From assembly GCF_014230315.1 (NCBI RefSeq), contig NZ_JACLAW010000005.1, positions 248,001 to 312,000 of the forward strand: DNA of 64,000 nucleotides, written 5' to 3'. The notes beneath the pieces were generated by a model. The model saw only the letters and a list, made by a program, of their open reading frames with translations. It did not search any database and was not told the origin of the DNA. The stretch is from Novosphingobium flavum (lineage in GTDB: Bacteria; Pseudomonadota; Alphaproteobacteria; Sphingomonadales; Sphingomonadaceae). Both the position numbers and the translations under genes were made by a program. Position 1 is the stretch's first letter. Each line of letters begins with the position of its first letter. Positions 45,309 through 53,386 of the stretch are shown piece by piece.

Positions 45309-47153
45309 ATGATCGGTTCGCTCCTGATCGCCAACCGGGGCGAAATCGCCTGCCGCATCATCCGCACCGCCCGGCGGCTCGGCGTCCGCACCGTGGCGGT
45401 CTATTCCGATGCCGATGCCGGGGCACTTCATGTCGCTGCGGCCGATGTGGCCGTCCGGATCGGGCCGGCCCCAGCGAGCGAAAGCTACCTCGCCGGAGAC
45501 AGGATCATCGCCGCGGCGCAGGAGAGCGGTGCCGAGGCCATCCATCCCGGCTATGGCTTCCTCTCCGAAAACGCGGAGTTCGCGCAGGCCGTGCTCGATG
45601 CCGGGCTGGTCTGGATCGGCCCGAAACCCGCAGCGATCGCCGCCATGGGCCTCAAGGACGCCGCCAAACGGCTGATGCAGGAGGCGGGCGTGCCGGTCAC
45701 GCCGGGCTATCTCGGCGAGGATCAGGACCCGACGGTTCTCGCCGGGCAGGCCGAGTTGGTCGGCTATCCGCTGCTGATCAAGGCCGTGGCGGGCGGCGGC
45801 GGCAAGGGAATGCGGCTGGTCGAACGGCCGTCCGACTTTCCCGAGGCGCTGGCCGCCTGCCAGCGGGAGGCGCAGGCCGCCTTCGGCAATCCCCGCGTGC
45901 TGCTCGAAAAATGCATCATCGCGCCGCGCCATATCGAGGTGCAGGTCTTCGGCGACAGCCATGGCAACATCGTCCACCTGTTCGAGCGTGATTGCTCGCT
46001 GCAACGCCGCCACCAGAAAGTGATCGAGGAGGCCCCCGCGCCGGGCATGGACGCGGCCACGCGCGTGGCGGTCTGCGCTGCCGCCGTGCGGGCGGCGAGG
46101 ACCGTGAATTACGAAGGCGCGGGCACGGTCGAATTCATCGCGGATGCCGCGCAGGGCCTGAGCGCGGACCGCATCTGGTTCATGGAAATGAACACCCGCC
46201 TTCAGGTCGAACACCCGGTCACCGAGGCAGTCACCGGGCAGGACCTCGTCGAATGGCAGTTGCGCGTCGCCAGCGGTGAACCGCTGCCGCTGCGGCAGGA
46301 CGAGATCCCGCTGGCCGGCTGGGCGATGGAGGCGCGGCTCTATGCGGAAGACCCGGCGCGGGGCTTCCTGCCGGCGGCGGGCCGGCTCGACGTGCTGCGC
46401 TTCGGCATGGCGCCCGGCGGGCGGATCGATACCGGCGTGCGGCCGGGTGACGAGATCGCCCTTCAATATGATCCCATGATCGCCAAGATCGTCGCGCAGG
46501 GGGCCACCCGGGGGCAAGCACTCGAACGCCTGCGGGCCATGGTCGAGGGCACAGCCGTCTGGCCGGTCAGGACCAACGCCGGGTTCCTCGCGCGCGTACT
46601 GGCTCACCCCCGATTTGCCGAGGGCGTGGCCGATACCGGGCTGATCGAGCGGGAGGGCGCGTCGCTGACCCGGCCGGAAGGTCCTTCGCCGCAGGCGCTG
46701 GCCGAAGCGGCCGCTCGGCTGGTCCGCCGGTCCTGCGCGCCCGGTTTCCGGCTTAATGCCGGCCCGCAGGCGCAAGGGCGCTTCCTCCTCGATGGCGCCC
46801 CGGTTCAGGTAGCGCTGTCAGGGGCAGGGACGGACCATCCGGCCGATGCCGCGCTCGCTACTGAAAAGGGGCAGGCGTGGCTTCTGCAAGGCTGGCGGCG
46901 CGACGGCCAGCACGGCCCTGCCGAGAGCAGCGGGGCGATCCTCGCCCCCATGCCGGGCAAGGTGATCTCGCTTGAGGTCCGTCCGGGCCAGACCGTTACC
47001 AGGGGGCAGAAGCTGCTCACCCTCGAGGCGATGAAGATGGAACACGCGCTGCGTGCCCCGTTCGACGGGACGGTGGCGGAGCTGAGGGTCGCACCGGGCG
47101 CGCAAGTGCAGGTCGAGGACCTGCTGGTGCGGATCGAGCAAGGAGGAGATTGA
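45309..47153 (+). CDS. liuD: Methylcrotonoyl-CoA carboxylase alpha (biotin) subunit
   Basis: Biotin carboxylase plus carrier protein, 614 residues. LLIANRGEIACRIIRTARRLG and HPGYGFLSENAEFA open the biotin carboxylase domain, AGGGGKGMRLV is the ATP-grasp loop and FMEMNTRLQVEHPVTE the catalytic block. The C-terminal carrier has the biotinylated Lys in LEAMKMEHALRAPF. It is somewhat shorter than many relatives, the difference lying in the middle linker. It is the last gene of this run; the hydratase and HMG-CoA lyase that finish the pathway are not here. Confidence 0.95.
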   Translation: MIGSLLIANRGEIACRIIRTARRLGVRTVAVYSDADAGALHVAAADVAVRIGPAPASESYLAGDRIIAAAQESGAEAIHPGYGFLSENAEFAQAVLDAGLVWIGPKPAAIAAMGLKDAAKRLMQEAGVPVTPGYLGEDQDPTVLAGQAELVGYPLLIKAVAGGGGKGMRLVERPSDFPEALAACQREAQAAFGNPRVLLEKCIIAPRHIEVQVFGDSHGNIVHLFERDCSLQRRHQKVIEEAPAPGMDAATRVAVCAAAVRAARTVNYEGAGTVEFIADAAQGLSADRIWFMEMNTRLQVEHPVTEAVTGQDLVEWQLRVASGEPLPLRQDEIPLAGWAMEARLYAEDPARGFLPAAGRLDVLRFGMAPGGRIDTGVRPGDEIALQYDPMIAKIVAQGATRGQALERLRAMVEGTAVWPVRTNAGFLARVLAHPRFAEGVADTGLIEREGASLTRPEGPSPQALAEAAARLVRRSCAPGFRLNAGPQAQGRFLLDGAPVQVALSGAGTDHPADAALATEKGQAWLLQGWRRDGQHGPAESSGAILAPMPGKVISLEVRPGQTVTRGQKLLTLEAMKMEHALRAPFDGTVAELRVAPGAQVQVEDLLVRIEQGGD

Positions 47154-47171
47154 ACGATTCCGGCCGGGACT

Positions 47172-47204
47172 TGGACCCTTGGGCAGGGTGCAAACTGGAT
47201 GTTT
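47172..47204 (+). promoter_or_regulatory. Phased TGG direct repeat, site 1 (before the siderophore-type TBDT)
   Basis: TGGACCC begins at 47172 and ACTGGATGTTT spans 47194-47204, placing the two TGG triplets exactly 24 bases apart. The same arrangement occurs at two more promoters (52116 and 56644). It lies 110 bases upstream of the TBDT start. The likely binder is the MocR-type regulator encoded at 50635, because that subfamily is known to use direct-repeat operators. This assignment is inferred. Confidence 0.55.
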
Positions 47205-47313
47205 ATTCCGCGTTGGACCGGCAACAATGTAAATCGTCAGGAGAGTGAGGTTCCAATCGCACCGATCGCCATTCGAAAATCGAAGGCGGTCCGGCTATCA
47301 GGGGGGTCCAGAA

Positions 47314-49488
47314 ATGTCGAAGTCGATCATCGCCAGGCCATTGATCAGCATGGCCGCGCTCGCCGCCGCCTCGGCCTCGCCCGCTGCGGCGCAAACCGTC
47401 ACGCAGGGCAGCGAAGACATCGTGGTTACGGCCCAGCGCAACAACCAGACCCAGGTGGTCGACAGTGGCTCGCTTGGCGTACTGGGCCTGCAGGATGCGA
47501 TGAACACGCCCTTCGCGGTCAAGTCCTATTCGGATACGCTGATCCTCAACCAGCAGCCCTATACCCTGGGCCAGGTGCTGGAAAACGATCCCTCGGTCCG
47601 CACCAGCCTTGGCTTCGGCAATGCCTCCGAGCAGTTCGTGATCCGCGGCTTCCCGCTCTATGGCGAGGATATCGCGATCGACGGCCTGTTTGGCATCACC
47701 CCGCGCCAGCTGGTCTCGCCCGAGCTTTACGATCAGGTCCAGATCCTCAACGGCGCCAGCGCCTTCTTGTTCGGTGCGGCCCCGGGCGGCACGGCGCTGG
47801 GCGGTACGGTCAACCTCATGCCCAAGCGGGCCAGGGCCAAGGATATCAACCGGATCACCGCCAACTACCTGTCCGACGAACACTTCGGCGGCGCTTTCGA
47901 CTACGGCCGCCGTTTCGGTGAGAACGACAGCTTCGGCGTGCGGATCAACGGCGCCGGCCGTTGGGGTGATGTCTCGGTCGATGACGAATACCGCAGTTCG
48001 GTCGTGCTCGGCACGGGCTTCGACTATCGCGGCGAGCGCCTGCGCCTCTCGCTCGATCTCGCTTACCAGCGGGTCAAGGTGCAGCACATGCGCCCGATGG
48101 TCCAGCTGGCGGGTGTGACGGCCGTCCCGGCCGTTCCGGCGGCGGACATCAACTATGGCCAGAACTGGAACTACACCACGCTGCGCGACATTTTCGGCAT
48201 CGCCAAGCTGGAATATGACATCACCGACAAGATCACGTTCTATGCCATGGGCGGCGCGCGCGACAGTGCCGAGCGCGGATACTATCAGGGCTTCAACGTG
48301 ACCAACGCCCAGACCGGGGCGGCCTATGTCACCGGGTCCAACATCCCCCGCAATGACAACAACGAGGCCGCCCAGGCCGGCATTCGCGCCAGGTTCGCCA
48401 CCGGGCCGCTCAGCCACGAGGTCAACCTCGGCGGGGCCAAGGTCTGGCAGGTCAACCGCAACGCTTACGAGTTCGGCACGTTTTCGCCCGACGCCACCAA
48501 CGCCAGCAATCTCTACGCGCCATCCCAAATCGCCTTGCCCACTTTCAACGTGTTCACCGGCGGCAACCTGGCTGATCCTTTTGCAATGAACCGGACCCAG
48601 CTGACCAGCCTGTTCGCCTCCGACACCATCGGCCTGCTGGACGACAAGGTGAAGATCGTTGCCGGGGCCCGCTGGCAGAAGATCAATTTCAAGACCTATT
48701 GCGGCGGCGCCGTGTTCTTCGGCTTCCACCTCGACAGCTGCGTGCCCGGCGCTTTCGTCTCGCAATATGAAAAGAGCGCGACGACCCCGGTGATCGGCCT
48801 TGTCGTGCATCCGACCGAACACTTCTCGTTCTATGCCAACCGCATCGAGGCCCTGCTGCAGGGGCCGACCGCGCCGAGCGGCACGATCAACGCCAATACC
48901 GTATTCCCGCCCTACAAGGCGGTGCAGTACGAAGCCGGTGCCAAGTTCCAGTTCGGCCGCTGGAACGCTTCAGCCGCGGTTTACCAGACCGAGATGCCGC
49001 AAACCTTCGTGAGCGCGAACGTCTTCACGCTCGACGGCCAGCAGCGCAACAAGGGGGTCGAGTTCACCTTCAATGGCGAGCCGGTCAAGGGCCTGCGGAT
49101 CATCACCGGCCTGTCGATTGCCGAGGCCAAGCAGACCCGCACGCAGGGCGGCACCTTCGACGGCAAATGGGCCATCGGCGTGCCCGACTACACCGCCAAC
49201 GCCAATGTCGAATGGGATCTCGGCTTCCTGCCGGGCGTGACCCTGACCGGCCGGGTCATGCAGACCGGCAAGCAGTATGTCGACCAGGGCAACACGCTCG
49301 TCCTGCCCGAATGGACCCGCTTCGACCTTGGCGCCCGCTATGTCATTGCGGTCCACGACGTTCCGGTGACCTTCCGCGCCAACGTCGATAACGTCGCCAA
49401 CAACCGCTACTGGGCCTCGTCGCTCGGCGGCTATCTCGTGCAGGGCCTGCCGCGCACCTACAAAGCCTCGGTCACGATCGACTACTGA
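47314..49488 (+). CDS. TonB-dependent receptor, siderophore-receptor type
   Basis: Outer-membrane receptor of 724 residues. The ATG at 47314 has a run of six G seven bases upstream and starts a Sec signal (SIIARPLISMAALAAASASPAAA). EDIVVTAQRN is the TonB-box area. NTPFAVKSYSDTLILNQQPYTLGQVLENDPSVRTSLGFGNASEQFVIRGF is typical of the ferrichrome/pyoverdine-type receptor family. It ends in SVTIDY. The PepSY-type membrane protein downstream is often found with iron-siderophore receptors. The presence of esterase and amidohydrolase genes means another ligand is possible. Confidence 0.92.
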   Translation: MSKSIIARPLISMAALAAASASPAAAQTVTQGSEDIVVTAQRNNQTQVVDSGSLGVLGLQDAMNTPFAVKSYSDTLILNQQPYTLGQVLENDPSVRTSLGFGNASEQFVIRGFPLYGEDIAIDGLFGITPRQLVSPELYDQVQILNGASAFLFGAAPGGTALGGTVNLMPKRARAKDINRITANYLSDEHFGGAFDYGRRFGENDSFGVRINGAGRWGDVSVDDEYRSSVVLGTGFDYRGERLRLSLDLAYQRVKVQHMRPMVQLAGVTAVPAVPAADINYGQNWNYTTLRDIFGIAKLEYDITDKITFYAMGGARDSAERGYYQGFNVTNAQTGAAYVTGSNIPRNDNNEAAQAGIRARFATGPLSHEVNLGGAKVWQVNRNAYEFGTFSPDATNASNLYAPSQIALPTFNVFTGGNLADPFAMNRTQLTSLFASDTIGLLDDKVKIVAGARWQKINFKTYCGGAVFFGFHLDSCVPGAFVSQYEKSATTPVIGLVVHPTEHFSFYANRIEALLQGPTAPSGTINANTVFPPYKAVQYEAGAKFQFGRWNASAAVYQTEMPQTFVSANVFTLDGQQRNKGVEFTFNGEPVKGLRIITGLSIAEAKQTRTQGGTFDGKWAIGVPDYTANANVEWDLGFLPGVTLTGRVMQTGKQYVDQGNTLVLPEWTRFDLGARYVIAVHDVPVTFRANVDNVANNRYWASSLGGYLVQGLPRTYKASVTIDY

Positions 49489-49497
49489 GCTTTCCTT

Positions 49498-49544
49498 GAT
49501 CGTCCGGGGCAGGCGCTTGATCTTTTCGCCTGCTTCTGACGATC
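49498..49544 (+). terminator. Nested hairpin after the TBDT
   Basis: GATCGTC (49498-49504) pairs with GACGATC (49538-49544), enclosing GCAGGCG (49509-49515) and CGCCTGC (49527-49533). It begins ten bases after the receptor stop and probably ends or attenuates its transcript before the esterase gene. Confidence 0.6.
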
Positions 49545-49575
49545 ACTCATCCGAACTCCGAAAAGGACCGGGGAC

Positions 49576-50535
49576 TTGGACCGCAGCGCCATCGAGCCTG
49601 ACATCCTTCGTTTCATCGAGGCGATGCAGGCCGAGTGGGCGAAACATCCGCCTTTCGCCAGCCTCACCCTTCCCGAGGCCCGCGCCGTGGCCGAAGAGGT
49701 TCGCCGCCCGTGGCGCAGCGGCGGGCCGGTCATGGCCGAAACCATCGAATACGAACTGACAACGCCCGGCGGACCGCTTCGCCTGCGATGCCATGTTCCC
49801 GGCGCTGGCACCCCGTTGCCGGCGTTTATCTACCTTCACGGCGGCGGTTTTACGCTGTTCAGCATCGACACCCACGACCGGCTGATGCGCGAATATGCTG
49901 CCGCCAGCGGCTGCGCCGTGATCGGGGTGGACTATCCGCTCTCTCCCGAGCACCGCTTCCCCGTGGCGCTCAACCGGATCGTGGCGCTGCTGCGCGCGCT
50001 GGCGGCTGGAAACAGCGGGCTGGAGCCTTGGGTTGATCCCGCGCGGCTGGCGCTGGGCGGGGATTCCGCTGGCGCCAACCTGTCGGTCGCCGCCGCGCTG
50101 GCGCTGCGCGACCTGAGGCAGGGCGGGTTGGTGCGCGCCCTCCTGCTCAACTACGGCGCCTTTGCGCCCGGTGTCTCGGACGAGGCGGAGGCGCGCTTCG
50201 GCGGAGCAGGCGCGATCCTCGACCGGGCCGAGATGGACTGGTTCTGGAGCAATTATCTCTCAGGGCCGGGCGATGCCGCCAATCCGCTGGCTGCGCCCCT
50301 CCATGCCGATCTTGCGGCCCTGCCGCCAAGCCTGCTGGTCGTGCCGGAACTGGACGTGCTGACCGAGCAGAGCGAACAGATGGCTGCGCGCCTCACCGCC
50401 TGCGGCGTCGATGCGTCGATGCGGCTCTATCCGGGCGCGACGCATAGCTTCCTTGAGGCGATGGCGATTTCCGCCCTCGCGCGCCGGGCCATCGCTGATG
50501 GCGCGGCTTTCATCGCCGCAGCCCTTGCCCGATAG
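49576..50535 (+). CDS. Alpha/beta hydrolase, hormone-sensitive-lipase family
   Basis: Cytoplasmic esterase of 319 residues. The TTG at 49576 is chosen because AAAGGA lies nine bases upstream and the family length fits; ATG at 49624 is an alternative. His88 starts the oxyanion motif HGGGF, Ser164 lies in GGDSAGAN, the acid is in PELDVLTEQ and the His in GATHSF. This is a family IV (HSL) carboxylesterase. No signal peptide is present, unlike the other esterases in the window. It could release the cargo from an ester taken in by the receptor just upstream. Confidence 0.9.
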   Translation: MDRSAIEPDILRFIEAMQAEWAKHPPFASLTLPEARAVAEEVRRPWRSGGPVMAETIEYELTTPGGPLRLRCHVPGAGTPLPAFIYLHGGGFTLFSIDTHDRLMREYAAASGCAVIGVDYPLSPEHRFPVALNRIVALLRALAAGNSGLEPWVDPARLALGGDSAGANLSVAAALALRDLRQGGLVRALLLNYGAFAPGVSDEAEARFGGAGAILDRAEMDWFWSNYLSGPGDAANPLAAPLHADLAALPPSLLVVPELDVLTEQSEQMAARLTACGVDASMRLYPGATHSFLEAMAISALARRAIADGAAFIAAALAR

Positions 50536-50634
50536 GCGGCAAGGACCCCCGAAGTGCCGAAAATTGCCTTGGCTGGCGGGACCACGTGCTTGCCACGGGC
50601 GAGCCGGCGCAATAGCGTTGCGCCTCTCTGTCCG

Positions 50635-52107
50635 ATGAGCCTTGCCATGCTTCGCCCCTGGAAGATGATCCTGCGCGAACAGATCGACGCGAACCGCGCC
50701 GTGCCGGTTTACATGCAGATCATCCACGCCCTGATCCGGGAGATCGAGAGCGGACGGCTCGCCCCCGGCACTTATCTGCCCAGCAGCCGGGAAATGGCCG
50801 CCGCGCTCGGGGTCAATCGCAAGACCGTGGTCCTCGCATATGAAGACCTGATTGCGCAGGGCTGGCTGGTCTCGGCCGGCACGCGCGGCACCATGGTCTC
50901 CCGGTCGATCGAGGCGCCGACCCACCAGCCGGAGGCGGCGGGCGAGGCGCTGGCCAGCGGCGCGGAATACAAGTTTGCCCTGCCGCCCGAACGCCCATTG
51001 GCCTTGCCCGGCAGGTCCGGGGTGAAGCTTGACGAAGGCGCGCCGGATGGCCGCCTGTTTCCGGCCGAACTGCTGACCCGCGCCTATCGCGGCGCCATCA
51101 CCGCGGCCTCGCTCGCCAACGGCTTCCAGTACCGTGATCCGCGTGGCTCGCCGCACTTGCGCGAAACCATCGCCGAAATGCTCCGCAGCGAGCGCGGCCT
51201 GCTGGTCTCTGCCGACAATGTCTGCATCACGCGCGGCAGCCAGAACGCGATTTTCCTGGCGGCACAGGTCCTCATCCGGCCCGGCGATGCGGTGATCGTG
51301 GAAGAGCTGACCTATGAACCGGCGGTCGCCGCTTTCAACGCCTGCGGGGCGCGGATCGTGCCGGTCCGGCTCGACGAGGGCGGGATCAATGTCGAGGACG
51401 TGGAGCGGGCCTGCCGCCGCGAGCGGGTGCGGGCCCTGTTTCTCACCCCGCACCACCAGTTCCCCACCACGGTCTCGCTCCGCCCCGAGCGGCGCCTGCG
51501 CATTCTCGATCTCGCCCGCCAGTTCGGCTTCGCCGTGATCGAGGACGATTATGATCACGAGTTCCATTTCGAGAGCCAGCCCCTCCTGCCCATGGCGGCC
51601 TATGCGCCGGGGCGGGTGATCTATGTCGGCTCGCTGTCCAAGCTGCTGCTGCCCGCGCTGCGCATCGGCTACATCACTGCCCCGCGCGAGGTGATCGACG
51701 CTGTCGCCCACGTCATTTCGCTGGTCGACGGGATGGGCAACACCGTCACCGAGGACGCAGCCAACGAACTCATCCGCACCGGTGAATTGCGCCGCCACGG
51801 GCGCAAGGTTCGGCAGGTCTATGCCCGCCGCCGCGCCGCGTTCTCGGCCGCGCTTGGCGAATTTTTCGGCGATATCGCCCGGTTCGCCGAGCCGGACGGC
51901 GGACTCGCTTTCTGGCTGCGCTTCCCGGATGCCGAGCGGATCGAGCGGATCGAGCGCAACGCCCCGGCGCGGGGCCTGCGCTTTGCCCAGTCGCGCTCGT
52001 TCATGACAGTGCCGGATGCCCCGCGCGGCCTCAGGCTGGGTTTCGCCAGCCTGGGCGAATGCGAGGCCCGCGATGCGCTGCGCGTCCTGCGCGCAGCGGC
52101 GAATTGA
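50635..52107 (+). CDS. MocR-type regulator (GntR HTH fused to aminotransferase domain, PdxR-like)
   Basis: Transcriptional regulator of 490 residues. The start is uncertain: ATG at 50635 or 50647 both fit, upstream GTG at 50554 is less likely. The N-terminal winged HTH (VPVYMQIIHALIREIESGRLAPGTYLPSSREMAAALGVNRKTVVLAYEDL) is GntR type. The large aminotransferase-like domain has IEDDYDHEFHFES and the PLP-binding Lys in YVGSLSKLLLPALRIGY. MocR proteins sense a PLP adduct with an amino compound. The direct repeats before 47314, 52214 and 56755 are candidate operators. Confidence 0.93.
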   Translation: MSLAMLRPWKMILREQIDANRAVPVYMQIIHALIREIESGRLAPGTYLPSSREMAAALGVNRKTVVLAYEDLIAQGWLVSAGTRGTMVSRSIEAPTHQPEAAGEALASGAEYKFALPPERPLALPGRSGVKLDEGAPDGRLFPAELLTRAYRGAITAASLANGFQYRDPRGSPHLRETIAEMLRSERGLLVSADNVCITRGSQNAIFLAAQVLIRPGDAVIVEELTYEPAVAAFNACGARIVPVRLDEGGINVEDVERACRRERVRALFLTPHHQFPTTVSLRPERRLRILDLARQFGFAVIEDDYDHEFHFESQPLLPMAAYAPGRVIYVGSLSKLLLPALRIGYITAPREVIDAVAHVISLVDGMGNTVTEDAANELIRTGELRRHGRKVRQVYARRRAAFSAALGEFFGDIARFAEPDGGLAFWLRFPDAERIERIERNAPARGLRFAQSRSFMTVPDAPRGLRLGFASLGECEARDALRVLRAAAN

Positions 52108-52115
52108 CGGGTTTA

Positions 52116-52148
52116 TGGACCCGTCAGGCCCAGCGGAACTGGATGTTT
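52116..52148 (+). promoter_or_regulatory. Phased TGG direct repeat, site 2 (before the PepSY gene)
   Basis: TGGACCC begins at 52116 and ACTGGATGTTT spans 52138-52148, again with 24 bases between the TGG triplets. It starts nine bases after the MocR stop codon and ends 65 bases before the PepSY start. The intervening 14 bases are not conserved between the three sites, as expected for an operator with two half-sites. Confidence 0.55.
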
Positions 52149-52213
52149 CGCCGGTCCGTCCGGCAGGGTGGAACCATGGTCCCACGGGCAACCGGAACAG
52201 AGGCGGGGTAACG

Positions 52214-53386
52214 ATGACGTCCAGTCTGCACACCTTCTGGACTGCTGTGCATCGCTATTCGGGGCTGGCCATCCTCGTCTTCCTCGGTTTCGCAGCGCTG
52301 ACCGGCTCGGTGCTGTGCTTCATGCGCCCGCTCGATGCCCTGATCAACGCAGACCTGTTCCGCCAGCAGCCGGTTTCGGCCCCGCCGCCCGTGGCCGAGG
52401 TGGTCGATCGCTTCCGCGCCGCTCACCCGGAATACGCCGTGCGCTCGTTCCCGCTGGATCCGGCCGCCGATCAGCGGATTCCGGTCAGGATCTTCGCCGC
52501 CAAGGGGCAGGATGGTCAGGACATCGACCAGCTCTTCCTCGACCGGGCGAGCGGTGCCATCGTCGGCGCCCGCCTTTCCGCACCGGCGCTCAACCGGCGC
52601 GGCGGCATCCAACTACTGCACGACGCCCATTACACCTTGATGCTGCAACCCTACGGGCGCTGGTTCATGGGCGCCATGGCGGCAGTCTGGCTGATCAGCA
52701 ATTTCGTCGGCGTCTACCTGACATTTCCGCTGCGCGGCCCTTTCTGGACGCAATGGAAACGGACCTGGCGCTTCAGCTTCAGGAGCACCTTTTCGCGCCT
52801 GATGCTGGACCTCCACCGCTCGTTCGGGCTCTGGCTGATCCTGCCGCTTACCCTGTTGGCGGTGACTTCGGTGGGCTTCAACTTCTTCGAGGAAGGCTAC
52901 GCGCCGCTGGTCGACCGGATCGTGCCGGAAGTGCAGCAGAAGCTCCCGGTCGTGCCCGCGCCCCAGCCGCTCCCGCTCACCGCGTCCGGAGCCGTCGCGC
53001 AGGCCCGATCGGTCGCAGCGGCCATGGGCGGGCCGTGGGTGCCGGCCAGCGTATTGATGAGTGCCGCCAAGGACCGCGTGGGCGTGACCCTGACCGACGA
53101 TGGCACCCTGTCCTATCGCGATCTGGGCCCGATCTATCTCTATTTCGATCCCGCCACCGGCAAGCCGGTCGAGGTGACCGACCCCTATCACGGCAACCGC
53201 AACCTCGCGGCTTACCGGCTGCTCTATCCGATCCATAGCGGGCACGTTTTCGGCTGGCCCACCGTGGCGCTGGTCTTCATCTGCGGGCTGGTCACCTTCG
53301 CCATGTGCGTGACCGGTGTCTACCTGTGGTGGAAGCGCCGCCCGATGCGGCGCGGCGGTCCCGCCCGGCGCGAGGCCCGGGCATGA
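52214..53386 (+). CDS. PepSY-associated membrane protein
   Basis: Inner-membrane protein of 390 residues. The ATG at 52214 gives the standard family N-terminus (FWTAVHRYSGLAILVFLGFAALTGSVLCFMRPLDALIN); the frame upstream overlaps the MocR gene. At least four membrane segments are visible, with two large periplasmic parts. LHDAHYTLMLQPYGRWFMG and LDLHRSFGLWLILPLTLLAVTS carry the His residues thought to hold haem or take part in ferric-siderophore reduction. It fits with the siderophore-type receptor at 47314. It is followed with a four-base overlap by the exported amidohydrolase fusion. Confidence 0.9.
   Translation: MTSSLHTFWTAVHRYSGLAILVFLGFAALTGSVLCFMRPLDALINADLFRQQPVSAPPPVAEVVDRFRAAHPEYAVRSFPLDPAADQRIPVRIFAAKGQDGQDIDQLFLDRASGAIVGARLSAPALNRRGGIQLLHDAHYTLMLQPYGRWFMGAMAAVWLISNFVGVYLTFPLRGPFWTQWKRTWRFSFRSTFSRLMLDLHRSFGLWLILPLTLLAVTSVGFNFFEEGYAPLVDRIVPEVQQKLPVVPAPQPLPLTASGAVAQARSVAAAMGGPWVPASVLMSAAKDRVGVTLTDDGTLSYRDLGPIYLYFDPATGKPVEVTDPYHGNRNLAAYRLLYPIHSGHVFGWPTVALVFICGLVTFAMCVTGVYLWWKRRPMRRGGPARREARA

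Noticed and set aside
45309..47153. Truncation or frameshift in the biotin carboxylase gene
   Set aside because: All catalytic blocks and the biotin site are intact and the frame is continuous; the shorter length is in the variable middle linker.
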